DNA of 64,000 bases from Linnemannia hyalina (taxonomy: Eukaryota; Mortierellomycota; Mortierellomycetes; Mortierellales; Mortierellaceae): the NCBI GenBank assembly GCA_019671135.1, contig JAHRHY010000019.1:1026001-1090000 (forward strand). The letters are read 5' to 3'. The first letter of the stretch is position 1. Every line of letters starts with the position of its first letter. The translations under genes were made by a program, and so were the position numbers. The notes under the pieces were generated by a model, which did not search any database, was not told the DNA's origin, and saw only the letters and a list, made by a program, of their open reading frames with translations. Positions 1 to 11,018 of this stretch are shown here, piece after piece.

Positions 1-317
1 GCCAAGACCGGTTGGTTCCTGATTCGAAGAAGGACGAGTGCGCTTCTAAAGCGAACAACTCCACTCTGTGGAGCTTATTCTTCCCTGCCCACCTTCAGTC
101 ATCGATCGGCACCCCGGCTCCAGTCCAACGGACTCGTCCCCTTTTTGCCCGTCCAAATGGCAAAATCGTGAGCCGTGGGTTCGTTGTGTTTTAGCTTAGT
201 CGAGTCAATTCCTCCTTTCATCACGTGTCACTTGGCTACAGTGTTCAGTGTTCTGTTCGTTTTTTCCTTTATTTCTCCCAACAGTAGGTTCACAACCATG
301 GACACCTAGGAACATCC
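1..317. other. Left edge, no supportable gene
   Basis: No conserved protein is visible here. The stretch follows the stop codon of the STEEP1-like gene and probably holds its 3' UTR plus the edge of a neighbour. A CACGTG hexamer lies near 222, but nothing shows that it is used. Confidence 0.5.
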
Positions 318-1141
318 CTATGACGAAGAAGACGACGACGCCATAGAGGCCGCAAGGAAGGCTCTTGCCTGAGCAGCCGCACTCTGGTTCTCATCTGTTC
401 TAATCTGCAACTCCACCTCCATACCGTTATTCTCCTCCACCTCAGCCTCTCCTTCTGTCTTTCCTGATCCTGCCGCAGGTCCACTGCCAGGCAACTCCTG
501 CTCCCAATCCTCATGTGGCACTCCCTGGATCTCGTTCAACGCTCCCTGGACAATGTACGTATAAGGTCCGCCCTTCAAGTGTTTCGTCGTTTCATATGCA
601 ATCGCCAGGCTGCATCGTGGACAATGTAGCCGGTACTGCTTCTCAAACAAGTTCTCGCCCCTATGATATCGGTTCACAAGCAATTACGAAAAGGGCGTCA
701 GTCTCCTGGCGTAATTTTTTTCATAGCAGCAAACTGGCGTGATATTTTCTCGTTATTTGATGGCTGGTGGGCGTACCTCTTCACGATCTTGGCTTCTGTT
801 TGGATCGCGTGGAGCTTGTACATCCTGGTGGCGTTGGTCAAAATGATCGAATTGTCCGTCTCCCGCCTTGGCAACTGTCCCAGCTCCATATCTATTGTGG
901 AATATACCAAGAATACGATGCAGTCAGCTTCAATGATTGATTGATCAAACGGCGCTGAGGGTCCGGGCTTTTACAGTGTATTGTATAAGGTGGCGAGGTC
1001 GAAACAAAAAAAGCGATCGTTTTGTTGCATACCAATGACGAGAATGAACTCACTGCAGAGGCAGTAGTATGAATGCAGTCCTTGTTGCTCATCTCTGTGG
1101 TCTGAGGATGAGATAATACTGTTGCTGATAATCTTTGGCAT
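318..1141 (-). CDS. STEEP1-like protein (CXorf56 / UPF0428 family)
   Basis: This encodes a 188-residue homologue of STEEP1, known in animals for helping STING leave the ER through COPII vesicles. I join three exons: 1141-1033, 891-777 and 660-318. The N-terminus MPKIISNSIISSSD, the YYCLC motif, the block ELGQLPRRETDNSIIL and the pair CPRC in EKQYRLHCPRCSLAI follow the family order. The joined length (567 nt) is divisible by three, and both introns have GT and AG ends. The C-terminal third is low complexity and ends in a serine run, unlike the lysine-rich coiled end of animal STEEP1. Fungi are not known to have STING, so the ancestral role is probably a more general ER or RNA-related one. The next gene, WBP1, lies in tandem about 200 bp upstream and is also an ER protein, but no functional link is shown. 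Confidence 0.85.
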
Positions 1142-1336
1142 GGTCGATGTGTTGTCTTTGTGTTTGTTGTTGCGTCCTTGAATGGTCCTTTGTCCTGATC
1201 AGTGAAAGAGAGTGTTCAATTCTGCCACCTTTTATGCTTTCGAAAAACATGTCACGTGTAACTTTTATTTTCTAACGTGCACTTTTTTGTTCATGCTCAC
1301 TCCTGGTCGCTCGCCATTGTACACAGGCCAACATTT

Positions 1337-3139
1337 TTATGCCTTCTTGGTGGTCTTGACGGTAGAGTCCAAACCGCCCCAGAGATAGACGAAAGAAAAG
1401 ACCAACAATCCAACTCCCATGCTGGCTGCGCTGGTGTAATAGGGCTTGGCCTGAGAGATGAAGCGAGGGTACTGGTCGTGGCGGAAGGGGTGGATACCAA
1501 CAGTCGTCACGCTTTCAATATAGGTCAAACCGGGGCGCTTGTAGTTGACCATGAACTTGAACACTCCGTACTGGTCGGGCAACTGCAAGGTGGTGGTGAA
1601 GGTGCCGACAGTCGACTGGTCATTCAACTCGAGCTGTTCAAGGGTTTTGCGAACGTAGGGATCTAACATGATCAACTCCAGCTGAACATCGTCGGCAGAG
1701 AAAGGGTGCCACTCGCCCTCATGGTACTCGGCCAACGAGATCGTGTACGTCTAATTAGATTCACAGAATAAAGGTTAATCGCCTTGATTATCATTAAACC
1801 AGAAGATTCAACATATCGTTCAATTGAACATAACAAGAACGCACCATGTTGTCCTTGATACGGTAGTGGGCGGGGGCCTCCTCCTCGCCAACCTTGTGGT
1901 GCTGAACGGCAACGACATCCAGAGCGCTCTTTTCCTGGAAGGTCCACTTGGTCAATTCCTCGATAAACTTGCGGTTTCCGCTGACAGTCCTAAAATAGTG
2001 AGAGGCAAAAGTGCGCATTAGCTACCATTATTTTCCAAGTGGGTTCCATCCAATGCTACATGAAAGAAACAATGACAACGTTAACTTACTCCTTGTCACC
2101 TTGCTTCTTGGGGGAGGCACTAAAGAAGGCATCTGACAGCATATCAGTAGAACCCAAGAACGCAATACGGGCATTGTTACGGGCCTGCATCACCGAGACC
2201 AAGCTAATGTCCTTGCCGGCGATCAAGGGATCCTGATCAGCACTCTCGTCCAAGTTGACTGACTCCCACGAATACGCCTCCTGAGGGGCCCAAAGGATGG
2301 GGGTCAAGAGCGAGTTCTTAGGGTTGACAGAGTGGCCGATACCACGGAACAAGATAGGTCCGGGCAATTTATCCTGAGGGACAATGGCATCGATCTTGGA
2401 CATGTGGCTCGAGGGGTCGACGACGATCGTGTCGTGCTTGGCCTGGCCCAATTCCTTGTCGTAATTGAAGTGGTCCAAGACGGAGGTGTAGCGGTTATCG
2501 AACTCGACATCAAACTCACGAGACAGTTCGCGGAGAGGGTTTGCCAACTCGGAGGATCCTGCCAAAATGACATTGCCGCCTTCTGCCATGAATCCGATCA
2601 CTTCCTTTGCGTTCATTCCCTTGGGATACTCTATTGTGTTCAGAGAAGATGGAAGGAGGTAATTGATCCGACGGTTAATCACCTTGATGTTGATAGCACT
2701 GTACGCGACGACACTACACTATCGCAAGAGACGACTCAGCTTGGTCACGAACCCTTCATGTTGGGAGCGAGGAAAATGAGATGGTCATAGAGGCGACGGT
2801 CGTATTTGGTCAAGGAAACGGGCGTGCTGACATCGTTAAGGGTGAGGTTGAAGTGGCGTCCTATATTTCCATCGCAAACACGTTCGTGGAGAAAAAGATG
2901 AATGGTTAAGTCGAGACGCGACGAGATGATGAAAGACCTCAGTAAGAACAAAAAAGTGTCAGCAATGGTTCCTGCTGAGCAGCAATGAAGCTATTACCCT
3001 CGAGGTCACTCCAGAGTTCGGTGTAGATGAGAACGTCGTCGAGGGTATCGAGGAGGACGAGGGTGCGGAGTCCAGTGAGGGACGTGGCCTGGGCCACCAG
3101 TGCCATGGCCAGAGTAGACAGGAGGATGGATGCGCGCAT
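1337..3139 (-). CDS. WBP1: Oligosaccharyltransferase subunit WBP1/OST48
   Basis: This is the 48-kDa subunit of the ER oligosaccharyltransferase, which transfers the dolichol-linked glycan to asparagine. Five exons (3139-2998, 2860-2753, 2630-2090, 1989-1845 and 1750-1337) give 449 residues, about the usual length. The protein starts with a signal peptide rich in Leu and Ala. It then carries the family landmarks LVLLD, YDHLIFLAP, GGNVILAGSSEL and DHFNYD, and the C-terminal block GEWHPFSADDVQLELIMLDP. A single transmembrane segment precedes a short lysine-containing tail (KTTKKA) that resembles an ER-retrieval signal, although the lysines are not at the classic -3/-4 positions. The exon 1 to exon 2 junction was chosen because it alone restores the conserved block; the next in-frame alternative would insert about 27 unrelated residues. 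The gene reads in tandem with the STEEP1-like gene. Confidence 0.93.
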
Positions 3140-3489
3140 TGTGTTTTATCTATGTCGTCTGTTGGAGGTGGATGCTGCTGCTACTCCTCGGTTGTTATTT
3201 GTTGGTGGTTGTTTCGTCGAGTCCTGGGATGATGACGAGTGAAAAAATATTGACGACGGAGGTGCGAGTGGTGAAAGAAGAAGAAGAAGAAGAAGAAAAA
3301 GGACGCGAACAAAAGGAAAGAAAGATGCAAAGTGTCTGGCTGTACAAGGAAGAACGTTCACTCAAAAGACGTTGCTTCTCACACCCTGTCTGTCTGCGAG
3401 AACAAAGGGCAGTTGAAGATATTCATCCAAGCCACTCCTGACCAATCGATCCGTCGGCCATCCAATCTTGCGCCAACGCATCAAATCTT

Positions 3490-3548
3490 TGAATTAATTT
3501 CTGGTTGAATTAATTTCTGGTTGAATTAATTTCTGGTTGAATTAGCCC
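3490..3548. repeat. 16-bp tandem repeat, about 3.5 units
   Basis: The unit TTGAATTAATTTCTGG is repeated head to tail three times without a mismatch and is followed by a partial fourth unit. It lies between the WBP1 start and the TMLH stop, so it overlaps no supported exon. Confidence 0.9.
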
Positions 3549-3827
3549 CACGCCAAACACGATTCTTTATCCCAACGTTGTTCATGAAGCTAAACTCCAA
3601 GACAAATAAACAGTTCAAAAGGTACAGGGATCCTTTTGACGGACATCATTCCACTGAGGGCTATCTTTACCTTATGTGAATCTTCTTGTAAGAGCTGCAC
3701 ATGTTCGCAGGCGAGGCAACTAAAAAATCCGCACTCAACCCGCGACAATACAAACAAACGAAAAATACGCACAACATGCATGATTGCAAAAGAGAGGACG
3801 GAGGGGAGCCTGTTCCTATCGCAAGAT

Positions 3828-4224
3828 GCCTGCTTCGGTAGGAGGGTACTGCGACTTTGGCCTTATCAGCGAGGCGCTGCTGAACAGAGCCACTTAGTCT
3901 CTGAAAAGGAGTATCAATCAACACGTTCGAGGTTGACTGGAATATGACATCAGCGCGGAACATTGGGACCCCCGGCACCCATCTCATTGACCGTGTCATA
4001 GGGAGGAGTTGTCCAAACCCAGAAAGACGAACAGAAGAACAAAGCAAATGATACAAGTAACAAACAAGCACGTGTATGCGATATAAAGTGGAGGTGAGTG
4101 GGTAGAAGGGGGAGAAAAGGGGCCTCTTCCTAATCCTGGACGCTTGTTTCGGGAAGAGGGATCTGTTCCTTTGGCGCTGGCTAGCGAGGTACTGCTAAAC
4201 AGTACCACTTTGTCTCTGAGGAGA
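3828..4224. repeat. Two degenerate direct repeats of about 85 bp, 310 bp apart
   Basis: The copies near 3828-3912 and 4138-4224 share the ordered blocks ctttggc, agcgagg, ctgct-aacag, ccactt and gtctctga with substitutions between them. Downstream of each copy a ctggaat block and a gttgtcca block recur at similar distances. This suggests that a segment of 200 bp or more was duplicated. The alignment was made by eye. Confidence 0.5.
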
Positions 4225-4638
4225 TGCCAAGCACTTGCAAAGTTCGCTCTGGGGTGTTATATCTGGAATGAACTACAGTGGGCGTCTGGCGTCCTCAAGC
4301 GACCGTGTTTTGAGGGGGTGGGTTGTCCAGATCCTGGCAGGAATAAACCGTCAATGAGGGGAGCCAGCATTTTGTTGGGTGATTCCATGGTCCTGATTCG
4401 GAGTCGTGGATCTGTATCAGTTGAGAAGTGACAAAAAAATACGCGCTCTTGCATCTTTTTTACGCGTCAAGCGAAAATTATCTTAATTGGACCTTGCCAC
4501 CACTGCGGGATGACCGAGTTGTTGAATAGAACGGATAGGTTCTGTGTTATTTACTATTTGCCTATACAAGGAGAAATGCACTATGCTTTTTTATATTTCT
4601 AAACTGTCTAACTCTCTCGACATCTATAATTCTCGACC

Positions 4639-7188
4639 TCACAAGTCCTCAGCCAACTGCTTGGCAGAGGTGTTCAAAGTCCTCCACCTGGACCTGTAAT
4701 CATCCCAGTTGGTATATGCTCCACACATACGCCTCTTACCCGTGAAAGCCGACCGACCATGCAAACACCTCCAGTTATCGAAAATCAACACCCTACCCGG
4801 CTGAAACTTTGTCCACAACAAATTCTTCTCATCCGTGAGAACCCTATTCCAATCAAACAACGCCTCATAGAACGCATCGACTTGATGAGGTTCCAAATGA
4901 CCCATAGTCGAGCGATCATCATTGTTGAAGCGGACCTGGACTAGGTCTTGGGTTACGGGGTCATGGTTGAGGATGGGGTTTCGGCGGGGAGAGGGGACAA
5001 TGTGGGTGGAGAGGTCGCCGGCCGAGTGGGAGGGGATTCCGATTTCTGAGAGGAGTTTGTATGAGGCTGGGTGGCGTTCCTTGAGGATCTTTGCGCAGTG
5101 GAAGCCGTCGACCATTAGGTTGTGGCCGCCCTCGCCATCGTGGTGCAACAAATGGAACATCTGGAGACTACATGGTAGCAATTGGTGGTAAAAGGGAAAG
5201 AGAGTATGTCCGAGGTTAATGAATGAGTTTGGCTGAACAATGATTGGCTGGCGATTAATTTGCCACGCTGATCAAAAAATTAAGACATACCCGACGGGAT
5301 CAGTAAAATAGGTAGTATCGGTATGGGCGCCGAGGGCGAGGTCCGTGTATGCAGTGTCTCCGTGTCCAAGATCTGATGTAAAGTCCCAGAACCCACCTAC
5401 GAGAGGAACATTGTAAAAAATATATATAGGTTAAAGACGGCGTACTTTTGAATGGACTGGAATACGACATAGCAATAGATCAAGTAGCTTACCGTAGTGC
5501 GTCTCACGAATGAAGGAGATGCGCTTGGCCAATTCCTCAGTCGCCTCGGTCGTAACTGGCACTCCACTGACAAACGAGAATCCATAGACATGCTAATTGA
5601 AGTGAAAAATGGGTCATGTTAGGTGCAGTTCTCCATTATATCCCGATTCTCCAAAGACCTCTCCTGTGATTGCCAAGTCCCGAGTACTCACAATGTTGTT
5701 CAGCCATTCTGCAAGGCCCTTGTCTGACTCCATGACATCCTTGTATGCAACCTCTGGCAAGTCGGACGCGATCGAGTTGTCCCACGTCTTCTTACTAGGT
5801 GATTGAAATGAGGAGTGAAGAAAGAGACGTGTGTGAGTATAACGAAGCCAATCCAATGCCTCCCGCGTCCATATAAACAGAAAGGCGCAGTCAAAGTGCA
5901 TGCTACGACATACGGTGCTCCCTCGGGGAGGTAAGGGTCTGTGATCTTGGGGTCGTACGAGTGCCTGTTCAGCCAGGTGAATGGGTAATGACTCTTGTGG
6001 TTTTCGTGATCCCCTACGCATCGTCAATAAGAAATTGATGCGGTGTTAGTACAGTACTGGAGACATTGGGTTACACTGCATATCAATTGATGGTGTCCAT
6101 TGCAATGTTTGCGCGCTTACAGGTGATATCCAGGCCTGTGGAAGAGAGGGAGACTGACTTTGGCTTGATATCGCGTGGAATCTGCAGGAGAGAGAGTAGG
6201 AGAAAAAAAAGAGACACGGACTAAATTAGCCGTCAAACCCTCGTGCGAAAGCAAATTGATTCTGCGTGGCGCCGTTGCATATTGTTCGATGCTTCATTTG
6301 AGACATATCCCGGCTCGGGAAGATGAGAGGACTCGGCACGCGCGGGAAAATAATAATGGCTTGTTACCTTGAAGGTGTTGACGAGGCGCTGCTTGGTGAC
6401 GGAGTGGTAGCACTCGGGGCAGTGGCAATGGTCACGAAGCCAGAACGAATGGCTAAACAGAAAAGGTTTATCGCGCGTGAGACGAAAAAAAAGAGGATGA
6501 CAGGAAGTCAGCATTGGGAAACACTTTTCACCAACCCATATCCTTAGTCCGCAGCGACAATTGACCAAAGAGGTTCCTTACAAGCGGCTGGTGGTTCCGT
6601 CCTTCCAGCGAAGATGGACCTTGGAGGAGTCGACAACACTTGCGCTGCTCTGGTCCTTGATGTCAACCTGTGCCTTTAACTCCTATTTGTTTATACACAA
6701 ACGTTTTTTTTTCACTCCGTTAGCTGTCAGAGAAACAAAACAACAATTGAACACAAACAACAAAACATTGGATCCGTGGTCTAGCTGAGTGGAATTGGTA
6801 CTTTACTGTGGAATAGTGGCGATGGGTCGCGTGGGAGAGGTAATTTGGTGTTTGGAAGAGGGCGGGACGGGTTTGGCGTGGTAGAGAGCGGAGGAGAGCC
6901 TGGGATCTAGAAGGGATCGAAGGTGCTGCTGCTGTGCTCAATGGCGCTCTCTGTAGCATTGGCAACCTAGTGGGTTGTTATTGATGATATCCATGAAGCC
7001 CGTCCACGAACGCAAGAGGTGAAAGAGGGAGGAAAAGAAGGCAATTGGAGTCAGTCAAAGATGCCAAGGAGAAAAAAGAGGAAGGAAGGAAGGTATTGCT
7101 TTGCTTCAGGCGTGACACAAAAATGTGAGTATTACCGTTGAGCTGCAGCTTTGGCGGGTGAGAGGAATGTGCGGAATAAGAGAGTCAT
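4639..7188 (-). CDS. Trimethyllysine dioxygenase, mitochondrial (carnitine biosynthesis)
   Basis: This Fe(II)/2-oxoglutarate dioxygenase hydroxylates N6-trimethyllysine, the first step of carnitine synthesis. Ten exons (7188-7136, 6966-6807, 6682-6582, 6452-6368, 6181-6121, 6013-5914, 5794-5692, 5592-5493, 5396-5291 and 5167-4639) join to 465 residues. The N-terminus is rich in Arg, Ala and Ser, as expected for a mitochondrial presequence. A zinc-binding-type block, FWLRDHCHCPECYH, follows. The iron ligands are His279 and Asp281 in GAHTDTTYF and His426 in CLHGRSAFTG. The VDGFHCA block and the AFTG-R-GAY ending favour trimethyllysine dioxygenase over gamma-butyrobetaine dioxygenase. I start in a separate first exon (MTLLFRTFLSPAKAAAQ) because it follows a pyrimidine-rich leader, has a GTAAT donor and joins exon 2 in frame. 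An ATG at 6959 would also give a presequence but lacks the leader. Confidence 0.9.
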
Positions 7189-9287
7189 AGTCGAGGTGCG
7201 ATGAGGAAATGGAGGGAGGTGGAGTTGAATGAGAAGAAGGGTGGAATGAACAAAGGAAAGAAAAAGAGAAGAGGAAAGAAAGTCGAAATGACGCCAAAGA
7301 AGTAATCTTTTTTTCCTTGGGTCCTTCAAAGTAGGCGTGGAGCGATGGAGAGCACTGTTTCATCGGGCAATAAGGAGACTGGATGGTTTGGAGTGGAGAT
7401 TAAGGGCATTGCAAATGAACTAGACCATCCCGAAAAGGTAATGCGGTCGATGGACATTATTGCTTATGCTGAGCTCTGTGGGTGAGAGATATTTGGTGTG
7501 GCAGATGTTGGACTCTAGGTGGGGCGGGCAAAATCATCTCCCTTTAACTTTGTTTTTCTTGTCTACTTTGTTGCTCAACGGACAAAGGGACAAGAAGCGC
7601 ACATGACCCATCGTCATCGATCGTTGCTTTGTATACACGACGATGGCTGTCGGTACGTACTAAATAATGGATTCAACGAGTAGAGAGCGTACAGCACGAT
7701 GATCTCGTCCCTGCGCCAAAGGTTCAGCCTGCCTGGGAAGAAAAGGTGCTTGTTAAGAACAACAGCCCAAAATGACATTATTTTTTCTTTCTCTTCATCA
7801 ATTGCTATTTCCCTCTCCTTTGAAGTGAGTTTGAACACATCATTGAACACATCGTTGCTTGAAAGATCAGTGATCATTGAACATCAATCAAATATGAATT
7901 GGATATGAGCGAAGGGACGGATGGATTCCGTTTCAACCACGCCAAAGAAAAAGACTCATGCAAGGGCGGATAAAATAGTCCGCTGTACTCTTCAATGCAC
8001 TAGAACGAATGGTTCGTGCCCTAGATTGGGGCGCACACTCTCCTACTTACATTGAAGTTATTGAACGCATTGGCGCTCTTCGTTTTCATCTTGTTGTAAT
8101 TGGTGTATGCTGTGACGCAACGCAACCAATGCTCTGCTTGTTCTGTGGTTTAGAGTATGTCATTGACACACCTATTGTGTTTCAATCAGATATAATAAGG
8201 TAGTAACAAAAGAAAGGATCCGTAAGAGGACATGGGGCGTGGAGGATCGAGTGGTTGGCCAGGCCTGGTCCTCCCTCCTTTCTTTTGTCCTCTTGTTGTG
8301 GTGCATGTGTATATGTGTCTGTCTCCTCCCTGGGAAACAAACCAACGAACAACTGGCATCCATTTTATTGTTATTGTTCACTGTTCATTGACTGACACAC
8401 GTAACTACAGCGAGTCAAGGGACCTCATTCATTGAGCTCTTTCTCACAGCTTTCTGTCTCCTTTTTCTTTGTCCTTTCTTTTCATTCTTCCTTCCTCAGC
8501 CCACAGCTTACGAGCTTCTTTCATCTTTGTTGATGCTGTCAATGGATTGAGAAAATATATCCTTTTCTGTGGCTCCTCAAATGAAGAAGGAAAGAAACCC
8601 CCTTTGTTTTTTTTCTTGCGTTATGTGTGCAGGTGGGTGTGTGCGAGTGTGTCTTTAACCTGTCCGTCTGTTGCCATCTGTGCGCCATAGTGGTTTTTAT
8701 TTTTATTTTGGCTCGTCTTCTCCACACGACCATCCACTTTTATTTTCAGAGAGGCAGACAAGACAGCGCAGACATACCTCGCAACAGTGTATGGATATGT
8801 ACACTTCAGCCAAGTGAGATGTGGTCTACTGTAGGTAAAGTAAAGTAGCCACCAAGGAGTAATAAGTCATGATGTACAATGATGGCAAAGAGGAGAAGAC
8901 GAGTCATGTTTATTTCAGCCAAGAGGCCAAGAGGGCATTAATAGCCATATCCATCGCAGGTATCCATGCGGACAAATACCTCCCCCGTCCTGGACCCGTG
9001 CAAAACTCCCTGGTCGTTTTCCTCCGTGTTTTTCTATTCTTATTTCCTTATTTCTCCCTCACTGTCTCTCTTTTTTCTCCTTCTTCTCTTCTCTCTCTCT
9101 TCTTCTCTTCCTTCACTCTTTTGTTCTTTTCATCCCTTCACTTTCATACATCTCGTCTCTCCTTTGTCTCTCTCCTTCTCTTCGCGCTACCCTTTATATA
9201 CATCTCCCTTCCTCTCCCACCTTTCTCTCTTCTTCCCTTCCCCTCTCTCACCCTCACTCACATACACACAAAAAGCTTTGATCCACA
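7189..9287. other. Intergenic between two divergent genes
   Basis: The part next to 7189 is a pyrimidine-rich leader of the TMLH gene on the minus strand. The part from about 9040 to 9287 is the leader of the plus-strand F-box-like gene. Between them I see only short open frames without recognisable motifs, and no tRNA or other RNA gene. Confidence 0.5.
9040..9287 (+). promoter_or_regulatory. Pyrimidine-rich leader of the F-box-like gene
   Basis: About 250 bases of almost pure C and T, with CTCT and TTCTTC runs, end in a short A-rich stretch just before the ATG at 9288. Similar leaders precede many other genes in this window and mark likely transcription start regions of strongly expressed fungal genes. 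The exact start site cannot be read from the sequence. Confidence 0.6.
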
Positions 9288-11018
9288 ATGATGATGGCCC
9301 AGCAGACCCCCAACCCTCAGCTGACCATGGACCGCAGGGCTTACTCTGCATCCTCCGTCGACAGCCATCGCCGCGCAATGTCCTACGACGCCAACAACTC
9401 CTTTGCCCAAAACGACGACGAATCAAACTCAATCCCCCTCCAGCCCTACGACAACACTCAAAACAACCAACAGTCCTCAGCCTCATACGAGCCCCAGACC
9501 CAGCACCAGCTCCAACTCCAGTCCAACGCATCCTCCTCCGTCCCTTCCTCCTCTGCTCGTCTCGGTCGCTCGCTCTCGCTCTTCCGTCGCCAAAATCGCC
9601 TCCCCGGTCAATACACCCAGGGCACTGTCCCCCCCATCCCCCAGGTGCCCATCCTCCAGCACTCTGGCAAGTCTGCCTCGCCCCTCCTCCGCCTCGACGA
9701 TCCCATCCTCATCCGTATCGCCCGCAACCTCAACTTTGACCAGCTTATGGAGTTCTCTCACCTCTCCCGACGCTGTCGTGCCATCACCGCTAAGACTTTA
9801 ACGCTAATCCTCCAGCGCACCGTCCTCAAGGCCACCCTCTGTCAGGAACGCAAGGCCGTCTTCTCGCTCGAGTTCATCTTCCAGCACCTCGACCCGGCCT
9901 CACTCCAGGCCGTCTTCAGAGCGTCCCAACTCAAATCCAGACGCTACTTTGAAAACACGGCCTTGGCCCGCCCTGTCGTTCAAGCCTTGACGCTTGTTAC
10001 TCCCCACGGATCCCACCACCCCATCTTCAGACTCGGCGGCTTCGAACCTCCTCGCGACGGCGTCGATTCCATGACCGATCGAGACCTCGAGCGGGCAACG
10101 ACCCTCCTTGGACGTCCCTTTGAACTCGACATCAAGGAGAAGGGCTACTATCGCGTTTCCCCCACCACCTCGGCCATGGTCGACACCCCCTTCTTCCCCT
10201 CTCAACCCCTTCTGGACCCTCTGGTCCCTATTGTCATGGAGGGAGCCACTCACGGGCCCCCTTCGTGGGAGATGATGTACAAAGTCGACCTCCTCCCACC
10301 CAACTATCCCCAACGAGTTCAGCAACAGCAGGAAAAGATCTACCAGGAGCAGGTCCGGCAAGCTGCCTTGACTGGACAGCAACCCCCTCCACCCCCTGCC
10401 TCCTCAACTCGCATTGCCCATGTTGCTTCAGCCCAATCCCCTACGACGGTAGGCTTTGTGCCTCTCCCAGCCATCAAGTCGGGACCTAACCTGCGCTCGC
10501 TCATCCCGGAACCTTCGCCCCTCTCTGGAAACGACTCAAAGGACGGTAGCAAGCTCAAGCGCAAACCAACTGTCGTTCGACCTCCGCCTGAGGGTTGGGG
10601 TCCTCTCCCTCCCGTTGCTCCTCCACCACCAGTCCCTGCCTCGATGACCTATCAGCTCGGCACTCGGACAGTTCTCGACAATGGCCACAACCACAACCAC
10701 AACAACTCACACTCTCAAACCGCAGGCGGCATCCCCATGTCGCCCACTTCAGCAGCGGCTGCAGCACCTTCATGTCTCGAACCCGAATTGGCCGAGGAGA
10801 CGGAACGTTTCTTGACGTTGCTGTTTATCCAGTTCCCTATCCAGACTTTGTTCCCATACACAGCAACGGCACTCGGCCGGAGGGGTAGTAACAGTAACGG
10901 CATTGGTGGGTGGATGGCCAAGTCCAAGCTTGGGCGGTCCTTGACTCAAAAGAAGAAGCCTAGCGTTGACTACCGGAGGAGTACCGCCACTTCCAGTTAT
11001 TCACCGTTGGAGCAATAG
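9288..11018 (+). CDS. F-box-like protein, function unknown
   Basis: This single-exon gene encodes 576 residues. Residues 1-130 are low complexity (Gln, Ser, Pro, Asn). Residues about 135-170 (PLLRLDDPILIRIARNL followed by MEFSHLSRRCRAIT) look like a divergent F-box helix bundle, which in other proteins binds Skp1. The next 170 residues contain an ordered, hydrophobic region with aromatic-rich blocks that I do not recognise. Residues after 345 are again low complexity, with Pro-Ser tracts, a poly-Ala run and a basic Ser-rich end. The start is the ATG directly after the pyrimidine leader; two further Met codons follow at once (MMMAQ). I cannot name a substrate. If the F-box call is right, the protein is an SCF ubiquitin-ligase adaptor. 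Confidence 0.75.
   Translation: MMMAQQTPNPQLTMDRRAYSASSVDSHRRAMSYDANNSFAQNDDESNSIPLQPYDNTQNNQQSSASYEPQTQHQLQLQSNASSSVPSSSARLGRSLSLFRRQNRLPGQYTQGTVPPIPQVPILQHSGKSASPLLRLDDPILIRIARNLNFDQLMEFSHLSRRCRAITAKTLTLILQRTVLKATLCQERKAVFSLEFIFQHLDPASLQAVFRASQLKSRRYFENTALARPVVQALTLVTPHGSHHPIFRLGGFEPPRDGVDSMTDRDLERATTLLGRPFELDIKEKGYYRVSPTTSAMVDTPFFPSQPLLDPLVPIVMEGATHGPPSWEMMYKVDLLPPNYPQRVQQQQEKIYQEQVRQAALTGQQPPPPPASSTRIAHVASAQSPTTVGFVPLPAIKSGPNLRSLIPEPSPLSGNDSKDGSKLKRKPTVVRPPPEGWGPLPPVAPPPPVPASMTYQLGTRTVLDNGHNHNHNNSHSQTAGGIPMSPTSAAAAAPSCLEPELAEETERFLTLLFIQFPIQTLFPYTATALGRRGSNSNGIGGWMAKSKLGRSLTQKKKPSVDYRRSTATSSYSPLEQ

Larger units (their letters stand above)
3140..4638. other. Intergenic: microsatellite, 16-bp tandem repeat and an imperfect duplication
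   Basis: No conserved reading frame is visible. The stretch holds an AAG microsatellite near 3275-3300, a perfect 16-bp tandem repeat near 3490-3548, and two imperfect direct copies of about 85 bp near 3828-3912 and 4138-4224. Weaker similarity appears to continue downstream of both copies. It may contain a decayed mobile element. Confidence 0.5.

Noticed and set aside
8966..9739. 257-codon plus-strand frame before the F-box-like gene
   Set aside because: Its first half is the pyrimidine leader read as Ser, Leu, Phe and Pro, and its second half is the F-box gene in a wrong frame.
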